Below, in pieces: positions 29,031 to 38,014 of a DNA stretch of 64,000 nt. The translations under genes were made by a program, and so were the position numbers. The stretch lies in contig JAFEBH010000021.1 in assembly GCA_018242765.1 (NCBI GenBank), positions 161,156-225,155 on the forward strand, written 5' to 3'. Every line of letters begins with the position of its first letter. Positions within the stretch are counted from its first letter, which is position 1. The notes beneath the pieces are model-generated. The model saw nothing but the letters and a program-made list of their open reading frames with translations, was not told where the DNA came from and did no database searches. The DNA is from Nitrospira sp. (GTDB lineage Bacteria > Nitrospirota > Nitrospiria > Nitrospirales > Nitrospiraceae).

Positions 29031-29744
29031 ATGGCTCGGCTCGGCGTGAATATTGACCATGTAGCGACGTTGAGACAGGCTCGCGGAGGGACCGATCCTG
29101 ACCCGTTGGCGGCCGCCGTTCTCGTTGAGCTGGCAGGGGCCGATGGTTTGGTCGTTCATCTTCGGGAAGACCGACGCCACATCCAAGATCGCGATCTTCA
29201 TCTGCTTCGTGAAATCTCCCGGACAAAGCTTGACCTTGAGATGGCAGCGGATCCTGAGATGGCAAAGATTGCGCTCACTATCAAGCCGGACCTGGTGACT
29301 TTGGTACCTGAAAAACGTCAGGAACTGACCACGGAAGGCGGGCTCGACATTGTGGGCGAACGAGAACGCATCCAACACATTGTGAGCATCCTCCGTAATG
29401 GTGGAATCCCGGTATGCGTCTTCATTGATCCGGATTTGAACCAGATCAAGGCCGCACATAAAATTGCGGTGGATTTTGTCGAGCTCCACACCGGCCGTTA
29501 TGCCAATGCCACGCGCTCGAAAGAAGCCGACACTGAATTTGAGGCGATTAGTCTTGCCGCGAAGCTCGCGTATAAACTTGGAATCGGCGTGAATGCAGGA
29601 CATGGCTTGAATTACCGTAATATCAAGCGGCTCACCCATATTCCTGAAATTGTGGAATACAACATTGGGCATAGCATTATCGCACGTGCGGTCCTTGTGG
29701 GGCTGGTGCAAGCCGTCAAGGAAATGAAAACGCTGTTGAGTTAA
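29031..29744 (+). CDS. pdxJ: Pyridoxine 5'-phosphate synthase
   Basis: PdxJ closes the pyridoxine ring from 1-deoxy-xylulose 5-phosphate and aminoacetone phosphate. The 237 residues form a TIM barrel with LGVNIDHVATLRQARGG (4-20), VTLVPEKRQELTTEGG and NAGHGLNYRNI. A strong Shine-Dalgarno AAGGAGGG precedes the ATG. Its product PLP is the cofactor of the aminotransferases and ThrC encoded next door. It heads a plus-strand run through mutS. Confidence 0.96.
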   Translation: MARLGVNIDHVATLRQARGGTDPDPLAAAVLVELAGADGLVVHLREDRRHIQDRDLHLLREISRTKLDLEMAADPEMAKIALTIKPDLVTLVPEKRQELTTEGGLDIVGERERIQHIVSILRNGGIPVCVFIDPDLNQIKAAHKIAVDFVELHTGRYANATRSKEADTEFEAISLAAKLAYKLGIGVNAGHGLNYRNIKRLTHIPEIVEYNIGHSIIARAVLVGLVQAVKEMKTLLS

Positions 29745-29796
29745 GAGAGCATTATCACGGACCTCGGCCCAGTTAACCGGCGATCACCATCGCGCC

Positions 29797-31392
29797 ATGA
29801 TCAAGATCATCACCGCCGCACAGATGCAAGCGCTCGACCGCCGAACGATTGGTGAAGCTGGTATCCCTGCAACCACGCTGATGGAACGTGCGGGATCGGG
29901 CGTGGCTTCGTGCATTGAACAATGGGTGGGTACCGTCAGCGGCAAAACGATTACCGTGGTCTGCGGGAAAGGGAATAACGGCGGTGACGGATTCGTCGCC
30001 GCACGCCTCCTCAGACGACGCCATGCCAAGGTCCGTGTCCTTGCAATGACTCCCGTATCCGAATTGAGTCGCGACGCCGCCTTGATGTACAGGCAGTTTA
30101 CCAAGACCGCCGGTCGATCCTCCGTCCTTCCTTATAAATCCAAGGATATGGCGCGAGCACTGTTGCAGGAGAGCGACCTGCTGGTTGATGCGCTGCTTGG
30201 GACGGGACTATCCTCAGTAGTCACGGGTCGCTACGGTGAAGTCATCGAGAGCATGAACGAGCTCAACCGTCCCGTCGTGGCCGTTGATGTGCCTTCTGGC
30301 CTACACGCTGATACTGGAATGGCTCTTGGCCAAGCTGTTCGTGCCTCGCTCACCGTCACCTTTGGCCTCCCCAAGGTCGGCCTGTACCATAATCAAGGGA
30401 TCGACTTGGCTGGAGACATCCACCTTGTCGATATCGGAATACCCCCGGCCTATGTCGATGCTCTAGAGACTCCACTCACCTTGATCACCCCGCAGTGGGT
30501 TCACGGGTGTCTCCCGCGACGTGAACGATCCGGACACAAGGGAACATATGGACACGCCGGCATCATTGCAGGATCCCTCGGAAAAACTGGCGCGGCCGCA
30601 ATGGCTGCACAAGCGGCGCTACGGGTAGGAGCCGGACTCGTTACCGTCGCGACGCCCTCAAGTGTCAATGACGTATTAGAAGCCAAACTCCTGGAAGTCA
30701 TGACGGTCCCCATGCCGGAGACGAAGGCAAGAACGTTTTCGCGAGCCGCGTTCGATCGTCTTCTCGCCTTCATGGCGACGAGAGATGCGGTGGCGATCGG
30801 TCCTGGGCTATCCACTCATCCTGAGACAGTTGAGCTCGTCCAAGCCTTGACCGCACGGCTCGACCGACCAGCCGTGCTTGATGCTGATGCGCTGAATGCC
30901 TTGACCGGACGTGCCGCGATCCTCGCTTCATGCAAAACACCCCCCATCATTACACCCCATCCTGGAGAAATGGCTCGATTGGAAGCAGAGGCAACTCCTC
31001 AGACCGTCAATCGCGACCGGATCGGCACTGCGACTCGCTTTGCGCGAGAACGTGGCTTGTTCGTCATTTTGAAGGGAGCGAGGACCGTTATTGCACGACC
31101 AGATGGCGTCGTGGCGATCTGTCCAACCGGCAACCCCGGTATGGCCACCGCTGGAACAGGAGATGTTCTGACGGGGATGGTGGCTGGTCTGTTGGCCCAA
31201 GGCCTGCCATCATGGGAAGCTGCTTGCACAGCCACGTACCTGCACGGGGCGGCAGGCGATCTGGCAGCAGCCGGGAAAGGGGAAATCGGTATGATCGCTG
31301 GGGACCTCCTTGAACAGATTCCCACTGCACTGAATAGGCCACTTGAACACTCGACTAGTCCAGTCCGTCCGGTACGAACAAGACCGATCTAA
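29797..31392 (+). CDS. nnrD: Bifunctional NAD(P)HX epimerase / ADP-dependent NAD(P)HX dehydratase
   Basis: The enzyme repairs hydrated NADH and NADPH. The 531 residues are a fusion: an N-terminal NnrE epimerase (about 1-215) with CGKGNNGGDGFVAARLL, and a C-terminal NnrD dehydratase (about 230-520) with GSLGKTGAAAMAAQAALR, DADALNALTG and the signature GNPGMATAGTGDVLTGM. The length is normal for the fused form. It lies 52 bases after pdxJ and about ten bases before the tsaE start. Confidence 0.95.
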   Translation: MIKIITAAQMQALDRRTIGEAGIPATTLMERAGSGVASCIEQWVGTVSGKTITVVCGKGNNGGDGFVAARLLRRRHAKVRVLAMTPVSELSRDAALMYRQFTKTAGRSSVLPYKSKDMARALLQESDLLVDALLGTGLSSVVTGRYGEVIESMNELNRPVVAVDVPSGLHADTGMALGQAVRASLTVTFGLPKVGLYHNQGIDLAGDIHLVDIGIPPAYVDALETPLTLITPQWVHGCLPRRERSGHKGTYGHAGIIAGSLGKTGAAAMAAQAALRVGAGLVTVATPSSVNDVLEAKLLEVMTVPMPETKARTFSRAAFDRLLAFMATRDAVAIGPGLSTHPETVELVQALTARLDRPAVLDADALNALTGRAAILASCKTPPIITPHPGEMARLEAEATPQTVNRDRIGTATRFARERGLFVILKGARTVIARPDGVVAICPTGNPGMATAGTGDVLTGMVAGLLAQGLPSWEAACTATYLHGAAGDLAAAGKGEIGMIAGDLLEQIPTALNRPLEHSTSPVRPVRTRPI

Positions 31393-31402
31393 CGGCAACT
31401 CT

Positions 31403-31954
31403 ATGGTTCGACCAGCTTGGTCACGCGGTCTCGTCCTCTCTTCTCGTCGTGAGACGGAGTCGATTGGAAGAGCCATTGGGCGGGTCCTTCACGAAGGGGA
31501 TGTCCTTGCATTGATAGGAGAGCTGGGAGCTGGCAAGACCGCGTTAGTTCACGGAATCGTCTCTGGCCTCGATGCGCCCTCTACCGTCGTGACCAGTCCG
31601 ACATTCATGTTGATGCGCCAATACCATGGGCGACTCCCCTTGACGCATATGGACCTGTATCGATTGAAGAGTTCCGCGGAAGCCGAGGCCATCGGCCTCG
31701 CTGAAGTCTTTACCGAGGACAGCGTGACGGCGATTGAGTGGGCTGACCGATTTCCGAACCTCCTCCCTTCCGACCATCTTGAAATTCGGTTGACTCATAG
31801 AACCTTTACGACTCGCTCCGCTCAGCTCATCGCGCACGGAGTACGATCCCGTTTGTTGTTCACCCGCATCACGAGAGTCTTGCCCTCCGAAAAAAAGCGC
31901 CGCGACTTGCCGAATCCTAAGCTCAGAGGAAAGAGAAAGGCTTCTCATCGATGA
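31403..31954 (+). CDS. tsaE: tRNA t6A37 biosynthesis ATPase TsaE
   Basis: TsaE drives the TsaBD complex that makes threonylcarbamoyl-adenosine in tRNA. The protein of about 183 residues (ATG 31403, just after nnrD) has the Walker A motif GELGAGKTALVHGI, SPTFMLMRQY, HMDLYRL and the AIEWADRFP motif. The C-terminal 45 residues are basic (SEKKRRDLPNPKLRGKRKA) and are an extension beyond the usual length. A reading from 31343 inside nnrD is possible but unnecessary. It overlaps lapA by four bases. Confidence 0.93.
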   Translation: MVRPAWSRGLVLSSRRETESIGRAIGRVLHEGDVLALIGELGAGKTALVHGIVSGLDAPSTVVTSPTFMLMRQYHGRLPLTHMDLYRLKSSAEAEAIGLAEVFTEDSVTAIEWADRFPNLLPSDHLEIRLTHRTFTTRSAQLIAHGVRSRLLFTRITRVLPSEKKRRDLPNPKLRGKRKASHR

Positions 31955-32295
31955 CCCGATTGATTCTTGTCGGCATTCTCTTGCTCCTCTCACTGGCATT
32001 TGTCCTGCAAAACCAGGAGCAGGAAGTCACACTTCGCTATTTTTTTGGCCTACTCGAGGCTTCAACACCAATTTATAAACCCGTCATGGCCGGGTTTGCC
32101 GTGGGCCTTCTGGTTTCCGCTATTCTCCTGTGTCCTCCTTGGGTGCGCAGCCGTATTCAGCTGCGCCGAAAGACCAAAGCCTTGCAACAAGCCGAGGTAG
32201 ACCTGGAGCGACTTCGACAATCACTGGAGAAGGTGTCGGGAAAGACTCCCGCCCAAACAGAGTTGGAACCCGCGAGACATTTCGCTGATGAGTGA
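31951..32295 (+). CDS. lapA: LapA-domain (DUF1049) membrane protein
   Basis: The 114-residue protein has two membrane helices: LILVGILLLLSLAFVLQNQE with the family's FxxQN motif, and KPVMAGFAVGLLVSAILL. A cytoplasmic coiled-coil-like tail (LRRKTKALQQAEVDLERLRQ) follows. In gamma-proteobacteria LapA works with LapB in lipopolysaccharide assembly control. Its start overlaps the tsaE stop and its end overlaps mutS by eight bases. The symbol is by family resemblance only. Confidence 0.78.
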   Translation: MTRLILVGILLLLSLAFVLQNQEQEVTLRYFFGLLEASTPIYKPVMAGFAVGLLVSAILLCPPWVRSRIQLRRKTKALQQAEVDLERLRQSLEKVSGKTPAQTELEPARHFADE

Positions 32296-34945
32296 CACAA
32301 CGCTTAGTCCTCTCATGCGTCAGTTTCGAGACATCAAGCAGGGATACCCTGACGCAATTTTATTTTTTCGTGTCGGGGATTTTTACGAGATGTTTTATGA
32401 AGACGCGCTGGAAGCCTCCAGACTCCTCTCTATTGCATTAACCTCTCGCGACAAGAACAGCCCGCACCCAATCCCACTCTGCGGTGTCCCGTATCATTCG
32501 GCCACGGGGTACATTGCAAAGCTACTACAAGCCGGACGTTTGGTCGCCTTGTGCGAGCAAGTGGAGGATCCCAAATCTGCCAAGGGACTTGTGCGGCGTG
32601 AAGTCGTCCGACTCTATACGCCAGGTACTCTGGTGGACACCGAGTTCTTGATCCCAGGAGAGCTCAACTATCTCGCCTCCATTGCCAGCTACCCCGATGC
32701 TGATTTCGGAGACTGCCTCGGCCTCGCGTACCTTGAGGTATCGACCGGAGAGTTCTCCGTGATGGAGTGTCGAGGACCACAAGCAGTCGGCCAGGTTTTG
32801 AACGAACTGGCTCGGCTCGACGCTCGGGAGCTGATCTTCCCAACAGGCTCCGACCGTCGCCGCTTAGGATGGGTGAAAGAGATCACTGGCCCGCGGTTAT
32901 GCGAACGCCCATCTGCCTCATTTGAACCACACCATGCGTCGCGTGTATTGACGACCCATTTCCGCTGTCATTCGCTTGAAGGGGTAGGTTGTCAGGGACT
33001 TACGGCTGCTGTCGGCGCTGCCGGTGCGGTGCTGGATTATTTCCGTGAAACGCAACCCGCCGTGCCTTTGGATCATATCCGTCGTCTCGTCATTCGTCGC
33101 AATAGCGAAGTGATGCATCTGGATGGGACGACCATTCGGAATTTAGAACTCCTGAAACCGGTGGTTGCCAATGAGCGTGCATCCGCGACGGATCCCTTCA
33201 CACTCTTGTCCGTGTTGGACCATACGGTTACCGCGATGGGATGTCGGCTGCTGCGTCAGTGGTTGGTGATGCCTCTCATGCGCTGTGATCTGATCCAAGC
33301 ACGTCTTGATGCGGTTGAGGAGCTCAAGGAGACCTTGTTCGTCCGAACTGCTTTGCGCAGGGCGTTGCGGGAGGTTCAGGACATCGCACGATTGGGCACA
33401 CGTATCACGCTTGGGTTGGCAGGGCCACGAGAGCTGCTGGCGTTGAAACAATCTCTCGCAGCCCTGCCGGAGATCTTCGCCCAGCTCACTTCACTTCGCA
33501 GCCGACTTCTAAGTGAATCTTTAGGGACTTGGGATGGGGCTCAGGATCTGTACGATCTAATTGAAGAAGCCATCCGCCCGGATGCCCCACCCTCTTTACG
33601 CGATGGCAATATCATTAAGGAGGGTTACGCCCCTGCTATCGACGGACTTCGAAAGGCCAGCAAGGAAGGCAAGGAATGGATTGCCTCCCTGGAAAGCAAA
33701 GAACGCGAACGAACAGGTATTGAGTCGTTGAAGGTTCGTTACAATCAGGTATTTGGGTATTACATCGAGATTACCAAAGCGAACCTGAGCCGTGTGCCAC
33801 CAGACTATATTCGGAAGCAGACACTCGTCAATGCAGAACGGTTTACAACTGCGGAGCTCCAGGAACTAGAAGAGCGTGTGATTGGTGCCGACGTGAAACT
33901 CCTTGCGTCCGAGCAGGAGGCTTTCATCGCGCTGCGCTCCCGGCTGGCAACAGAAGCCCATCGACTGGATAAAATGGCGACGCTCCTGGCTCTAGTCGAT
34001 GTCCTGGCAGGTTTAGCCGAGACAGCAGCACTCTATCGCTACGCAAAGCCAACGGTTACGGACGGCGGGGATATCACGGTCAGAGAGGGCCGACATCCCG
34101 TCGTGGAGCGGCTCTGTCATGATTCTGTTTTTGTGCCGAACGACACGACGCTGAATCTTGAATCTGATCGACTCCTCATCATGACAGGTCCCAATATGGC
34201 AGGGAAAAGCACCTACCTTCGGCAGGTCGCGTTGATTGTTCTGATGGCTCAGGTTGGGAGCTTCGTGCCAGCAGCAGAGGCGCACATCGGTGTGGTCGAT
34301 CGTATTTTCACCCGGGTCGGTGCGTCCGACAATCTGGCGGGCGGACAGAGCACGTTCATGGTTGAAATGGTGGAGACCGCCCATATTCTAAGGAACGCAA
34401 CGCAACGGAGCTTGCTCTTACTTGACGAGATTGGTCGTGGAACGAGTACCTACGATGGGCTCAGCCTTGCCTGGGCCATTGCGGAATATATCCATGACTG
34501 TACCAGGCTCGGTGCGCGCACCCTCTTTGCCACGCACTATCACGAAATGACTCAATTAGAGTCTCAACGCAGTGGAATCAAGAACTACCGCGTGGCCGTC
34601 CAGGAATGCAATGGGGATATCGTGTTTCTGAGAAAGATCGTTGCCGGTAAGGCCGATCGCAGTTATGGCATTCACGTGGCCAAACTCGCAGGGCTTCCCC
34701 CGGAGGTAGTTGGTCGCGCTCAAGCAGTCTTGTCGCAGCTTGAACGACCTGAGTCTGCCTCTCCCGTCTCGACCTCGGTTCCGTTACAACAACATGCCCA
34801 AACTCTTCCTCAGCCTCACCCACTGATAGAAGAGGTGAAGCAAATCGATCTGTTTTCAATAACGCCACTCGATGCCCTCAATCGCCTCGCTGAGCTGCAA
34901 CGGATAGCCAGAACAGACACGACCGAACCATCAGTCGGTCAATAA
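32288..34945 (+). CDS. mutS: DNA mismatch repair protein MutS
   Basis: MutS recognises base mismatches and starts repair. The 885 residues have the mismatch-binding Phe-x-Glu in DFYEMF (31-36), connector and lever domains, and the ATPase domain with Walker A GPNMAGKSTYLRQ (about 634), LLLDEIGRGTSTYDGLS (Walker B and signature) and THYHEMTQL. The C-terminal part ends EEVKQIDLFSITPLDALNRL, a tetramer-tail-like segment. The length is that of MutS1. It is the last gene of the plus-strand run. About 200 bases follow with no gene. Confidence 0.97.
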   Translation: MSDTTLSPLMRQFRDIKQGYPDAILFFRVGDFYEMFYEDALEASRLLSIALTSRDKNSPHPIPLCGVPYHSATGYIAKLLQAGRLVALCEQVEDPKSAKGLVRREVVRLYTPGTLVDTEFLIPGELNYLASIASYPDADFGDCLGLAYLEVSTGEFSVMECRGPQAVGQVLNELARLDARELIFPTGSDRRRLGWVKEITGPRLCERPSASFEPHHASRVLTTHFRCHSLEGVGCQGLTAAVGAAGAVLDYFRETQPAVPLDHIRRLVIRRNSEVMHLDGTTIRNLELLKPVVANERASATDPFTLLSVLDHTVTAMGCRLLRQWLVMPLMRCDLIQARLDAVEELKETLFVRTALRRALREVQDIARLGTRITLGLAGPRELLALKQSLAALPEIFAQLTSLRSRLLSESLGTWDGAQDLYDLIEEAIRPDAPPSLRDGNIIKEGYAPAIDGLRKASKEGKEWIASLESKERERTGIESLKVRYNQVFGYYIEITKANLSRVPPDYIRKQTLVNAERFTTAELQELEERVIGADVKLLASEQEAFIALRSRLATEAHRLDKMATLLALVDVLAGLAETAALYRYAKPTVTDGGDITVREGRHPVVERLCHDSVFVPNDTTLNLESDRLLIMTGPNMAGKSTYLRQVALIVLMAQVGSFVPAAEAHIGVVDRIFTRVGASDNLAGGQSTFMVEMVETAHILRNATQRSLLLLDEIGRGTSTYDGLSLAWAIAEYIHDCTRLGARTLFATHYHEMTQLESQRSGIKNYRVAVQECNGDIVFLRKIVAGKADRSYGIHVAKLAGLPPEVVGRAQAVLSQLERPESASPVSTSVPLQQHAQTLPQPHPLIEEVKQIDLFSITPLDALNRLAELQRIARTDTTEPSVGQ

Positions 34946-35152
34946 TTCCGCTGCTTCCACACAGTCAATCTACGATCCTTAGAATACGGGCTACAACGTG
35001 CTTCCCTAAAACCCTGATCGTTCATATTCTCACTTTGTCAGTTTGAACGACTGCGGTAATTGAACTGGCGACAGGCTCTCTGCAGAAATTCTTTACTGTT
35101 AATTGATGTTATGGGTGTGGTCCTCTCTGGTGGAGAGCGTGGCGTCCAGACT

Positions 35153-35195
35153 CAAAATAAAGAGGGCGGCACTCCCGGAAGGAATGCCGCCCTCT
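35153..35195 (-). terminator. Rho-independent terminator of the secreted-protein pair
   Basis: On the minus strand AGAGGGCGGCA and TGCCGCCCTCT make an 11-base perfect stem followed by TTATTTTG. It lies 22 bases beyond the stop codon of the secreted-protein gene that ends at 35217, in the right orientation to end that transcript. Confidence 0.85.
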
Positions 35196-35216
35196 CTGCT
35201 GCTGTTTGATCGCTCT

Positions 35217-35882
35217 TCAGTGAGCCTGATTGTACTGTGCGGTCCAGGGAATCAAACCTCCGACCGTTTTCCCACCAGGAAGCATGACATCGTATTGCAT
35301 GCCGACGTTGCTTCCATCCGGTGTGACCGGAGAGGTATTGAGGCCAATCTTGGCTTTGTTACAGGCTGCCTCAAATTCGTTTTTCCCCGCACATTCCTTG
35401 AGTCGAAGCGCGGACATGCTTAGGGGCTTACCCATCGCGCCAGACACTTCAGGAATCTTCTTCACTGCAGAAATCACTCGATGGTTCTGTTCTGTTTCTG
35501 TGACGACAAATTCAATCAGGTCCGTCGTACTACCGGGGGGAACTTCCTTCGCAGCAGCTGGTCCTGCGTGGGGTCGTCCCATTTTCTGCAGTTCCTGCCA
35601 AGCAGATTTCTCGGCATAAAACTTCAGGTTCTTACCGGGGTGAACTTTCTGCCAGTATAAGCCGCTCTCGGCATTACCGCCGAATACGGCCACATTAATC
35701 CACACCGCCTCATCATATGGGTCAAGGACAATCACTCGCCCCTGTATCGTGGTGGGCTTGCTCATGTCTCCCCATTCAAATCGCTCTTGAAATGACTCAA
35801 TGGCCGAGGCGCTCGACGCCATACCGGCTACGAGGGCAACGGCTGCCAGGATGGCTCCACCTTGCTTCTGAACCTTCATCAT
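35217..35882 (-). CDS. Secreted protein of unknown function
   Basis: The protein of about 221 residues has a Sec signal peptide (MMKVQKQGGAILAAVALVAG, cut after ASSASA) and a mature part beginning IESFQERFEWGDMSKPTTI. The start is chosen at the tandem ATGs 35882/35879, which follow AAGGAGG at good spacing, rather than 35897. The mature domain has one Cys pair region (KECAGKNEFEAACN) and looks beta-rich; I recognise no family. It is cotranscribed with the gene before it (40-base gap), which also encodes an exported protein, and ends at a strong terminator. Confidence 0.75.
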   Translation of the reverse strand: MMKVQKQGGAILAAVALVAGMASSASAIESFQERFEWGDMSKPTTIQGRVIVLDPYDEAVWINVAVFGGNAESGLYWQKVHPGKNLKFYAEKSAWQELQKMGRPHAGPAAAKEVPPGSTTDLIEFVVTETEQNHRVISAVKKIPEVSGAMGKPLSMSALRLKECAGKNEFEAACNKAKIGLNTSPVTPDGSNVGMQYDVMLPGGKTVGGLIPWTAQYNQAH

Positions 35883-35921
35883 CAGGTCCTCCTTCACAAC
35901 AACGTGCTGTACTAAGAGTGA

Positions 35922-36437
35922 CTAGTCCTTCAGTATTTTGAAGCCAGTGATGGTTCGGCCGTCGAGAGTGACCTCCATGGCGACCAATTCTTGTGAGGCC
36001 TTGATGATCTTATCCATCAGGGCCTTATCCTTCACGGCAAGCCGAACGGTCGTGGCTGCATGGTACCAACCGGAATAGGTTGAGTTCTTCTCCGTCCCTC
36101 CGACAAACCCCCATGCACAGCAGGTAAAGAGAGGATCCGGCGGTTTCACATCAAGCATGGTTGACGATCGACCACCCCCATCTCCAGATCCTTGCTCCCC
36201 AGAATTCCAGTACTGAACCCCGAACAACAGCTCCCCATCGGGATTATCCGCCCACTGAGACCAGACACGGCCTTGCAGACTCTTGACTGGTGCGGCAGCC
36301 TTCAGTGGCTTCCCTCCTACGACGTCATCCGCAAGACCAAGGTGCTCAATGCCGCCAGCAGCGAATGAAAATTCGGCCGCTAGCAAGCCGAAACTTGTAC
36401 ATACTACGGCGGCAGCTAGAATGACAGCCCTTTTCAT
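35922..36437 (-). CDS. Secreted protein of unknown function
   Basis: The protein of about 171 residues starts at ATG 36437 after AAGGAGGG; the reading from 36632 would add 65 non-conserved-looking residues. The signal peptide is MKRAVILAAAVVCTSFGLLA with cleavage near FSFA-AGG. The mature part contains VKSLQGRVWSQWADNPDGEL and ends with MEVTLDGRTITGFKILKD, resembling a small oligonucleotide-binding or beta-sandwich domain. A Gly-Ser loop (GEQGSGDGGGRSS) is prominent. No family recognised. It is paired with the next exported protein, and both contain an LQGRV/IQGRV-VL-type strand, hinting at related folds. Confidence 0.7.
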   Translation of the reverse strand: MKRAVILAAAVVCTSFGLLAAEFSFAAGGIEHLGLADDVVGGKPLKAAAPVKSLQGRVWSQWADNPDGELLFGVQYWNSGEQGSGDGGGRSSTMLDVKPPDPLFTCCAWGFVGGTEKNSTYSGWYHAATTVRLAVKDKALMDKIIKASQELVAMEVTLDGRTITGFKILKD

Positions 36438-36603
36438 ACCTCGTCCCTCCTTCATCAAATTGATTGCCATTGTCTTCACAAATGTATTGATCACGTTCAG
36501 CTGATCATTGTCGGTTGAGCCAATCATTTCATGATGATGCACTGATAACTCAGGTCGCACGGCGCTCAAGTCATGAACCACAAACCGTGACAATCGAGGT
36601 GGA

Positions 36604-36632
36604 ACGGTACTGAAACTGCGCTGCCCTGTCAA
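36604..36632 (-). promoter_or_regulatory. Possible promoter of the secreted-protein pair
   Basis: On the minus strand TTGACA (36632-36627) is followed after 17 bases by TACCGT (36609-36604), about 165 bases upstream of the ATG at 36437. The -35 is consensus but the -10 is poor. The whole 36438-36730 gap is gene-free and unusually AT-rich between 36640 and 36720. Confidence 0.3.
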
Positions 36633-36730
36633 GGGGATGTTTTCTCATGAACAACATGCGCATCAAAATTACTACAAATATAATCAGAAAAACAATAGGT
36701 TATATGACATTATCCTCTTGCGCTTCTCCA

Positions 36731-38011
36731 CTATGAGGCCATTGAGACTGGTAACTGTTTCTTCAATGTTGCGACCTGGCGGGCGGAGAGCGGGCCCAAC
36801 CCGGTCAAGGCCATGTTCTCGGTAGTAAAGAGACTGCGTGCGACTCGGCTGACCTGTTGTTCCGTCACTGCATCAATCTCTGAAATCATTTCCTCTAAAG
36901 ATGCGTGCGTGCCGGTGATCAGTTCATCCTTTGCCAGTTTGTTCATGCGGCTATGTGAACTCTCCAGACTCAGCATCAGACCGCCTTTCATCTGCTCCTT
37001 GGTCCGTTTGAGCTCTTCCCTGGTCATTCCCAACCTGGCCATTTTTTGAATTTCTCGTCCGACCAGAGCTAGGACACGCTCAACTTCCCCGGCACGGGTT
37101 CCCGCATACACGGTGACGGTACCGCTATCGGAATACCCCGACAGGAATGAATAGATTGAGTACGATAAACCGCGTTTTTCTCTGATTTCCTGGAACAGCC
37201 GTGAGCTCACACTCCCACCTAAGACGCTGTTGAGGGCATAGATCACATATCGATCCTTGTGTCCGGCGGCAATCCCCTGGAGTCCTACACAGAGATGAAC
37301 CTGTTCCAAGGGTTTCTGCTTCAAGACGACACCACCACCTAATTCCGGAGGCCAACGTTTTCGAGAAATGGTTTCTCTCGCCCCCTGATGGCGCCCAAAC
37401 AGGCGGGTTATCGTTTTCTCAAGCTTCCGTTGGTCAAAATTTCCAGCGACAGCAATGACAATGTCTTCTGAACGGTAGTGTCGATCGATGTAGTCAAGGA
37501 GGTCTTGTCGACGGATCTGTACGATGGTGGATGCCTTTCCAAGGATTGGGCGGCTCAAGGGATGGGTACCCATCATCAACTTGGTGTGCAACTCCTGAAT
37601 GAGATCCTCAGGATCATCTTGGACCATGCGAATTTCTTCGAGCACAACCTGTTTCTCTTTTTCAATTTCCTTCTGGCTCAGGCGAGAGTGCAAGAACAGG
37701 TCCGAGAGAAGATCCAAAGCCTGGGGCAGATGTTGATCGAGAACCTTGACATAGAAGGTCGTCGTCTCTCGCGTGGTAAACGCGTTCATTTCTCCGCCGA
37801 GTGCGTCGATTTCACGGGAGATGTCCGTTGCCGACCGTGACGCCGTTCCCTTGAACAGCATATGCTCGATGAAATGAGAATACCCAGCTTCTTCGGGACG
37901 CTCGTCACGGGAACCGGCATTTACCCAGAGACCGATGGTGACGGATTTCACGGTCGGGATTCGCTCGGTGACCAAGCGAATCCCGTTATTGAGGATGACC
38001 TTGCGGTACAA
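36731..38011 (-). CDS. M16 family zinc peptidase (processing-peptidase type)
   Basis: The 426-residue protein has the inverted zinc motif HFIEH (46-50) and the downstream Glu in the EKEKQVVLEEI helix (about 120-130), so the catalytic site is intact. The C-terminal half (about 200-420) is the inactive M16 repeat with LGGSVSSRLFQEIREKRGLSYS. The single-gene, 400-residue form corresponds to the YmxG/PqqL-like bacterial group. It sits three bases after pnp, a conserved neighbour in many bacteria. No signal peptide is seen, so it is probably cytoplasmic. Confidence 0.93.
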   Translation of the reverse strand: MYRKVILNNGIRLVTERIPTVKSVTIGLWVNAGSRDERPEEAGYSHFIEHMLFKGTASRSATDISREIDALGGEMNAFTTRETTTFYVKVLDQHLPQALDLLSDLFLHSRLSQKEIEKEKQVVLEEIRMVQDDPEDLIQELHTKLMMGTHPLSRPILGKASTIVQIRRQDLLDYIDRHYRSEDIVIAVAGNFDQRKLEKTITRLFGRHQGARETISRKRWPPELGGGVVLKQKPLEQVHLCVGLQGIAAGHKDRYVIYALNSVLGGSVSSRLFQEIREKRGLSYSIYSFLSGYSDSGTVTVYAGTRAGEVERVLALVGREIQKMARLGMTREELKRTKEQMKGGLMLSLESSHSRMNKLAKDELITGTHASLEEMISEIDAVTEQQVSRVARSLFTTENMALTGLGPLSARQVATLKKQLPVSMAS

Positions 38012-38014
38012 GTG

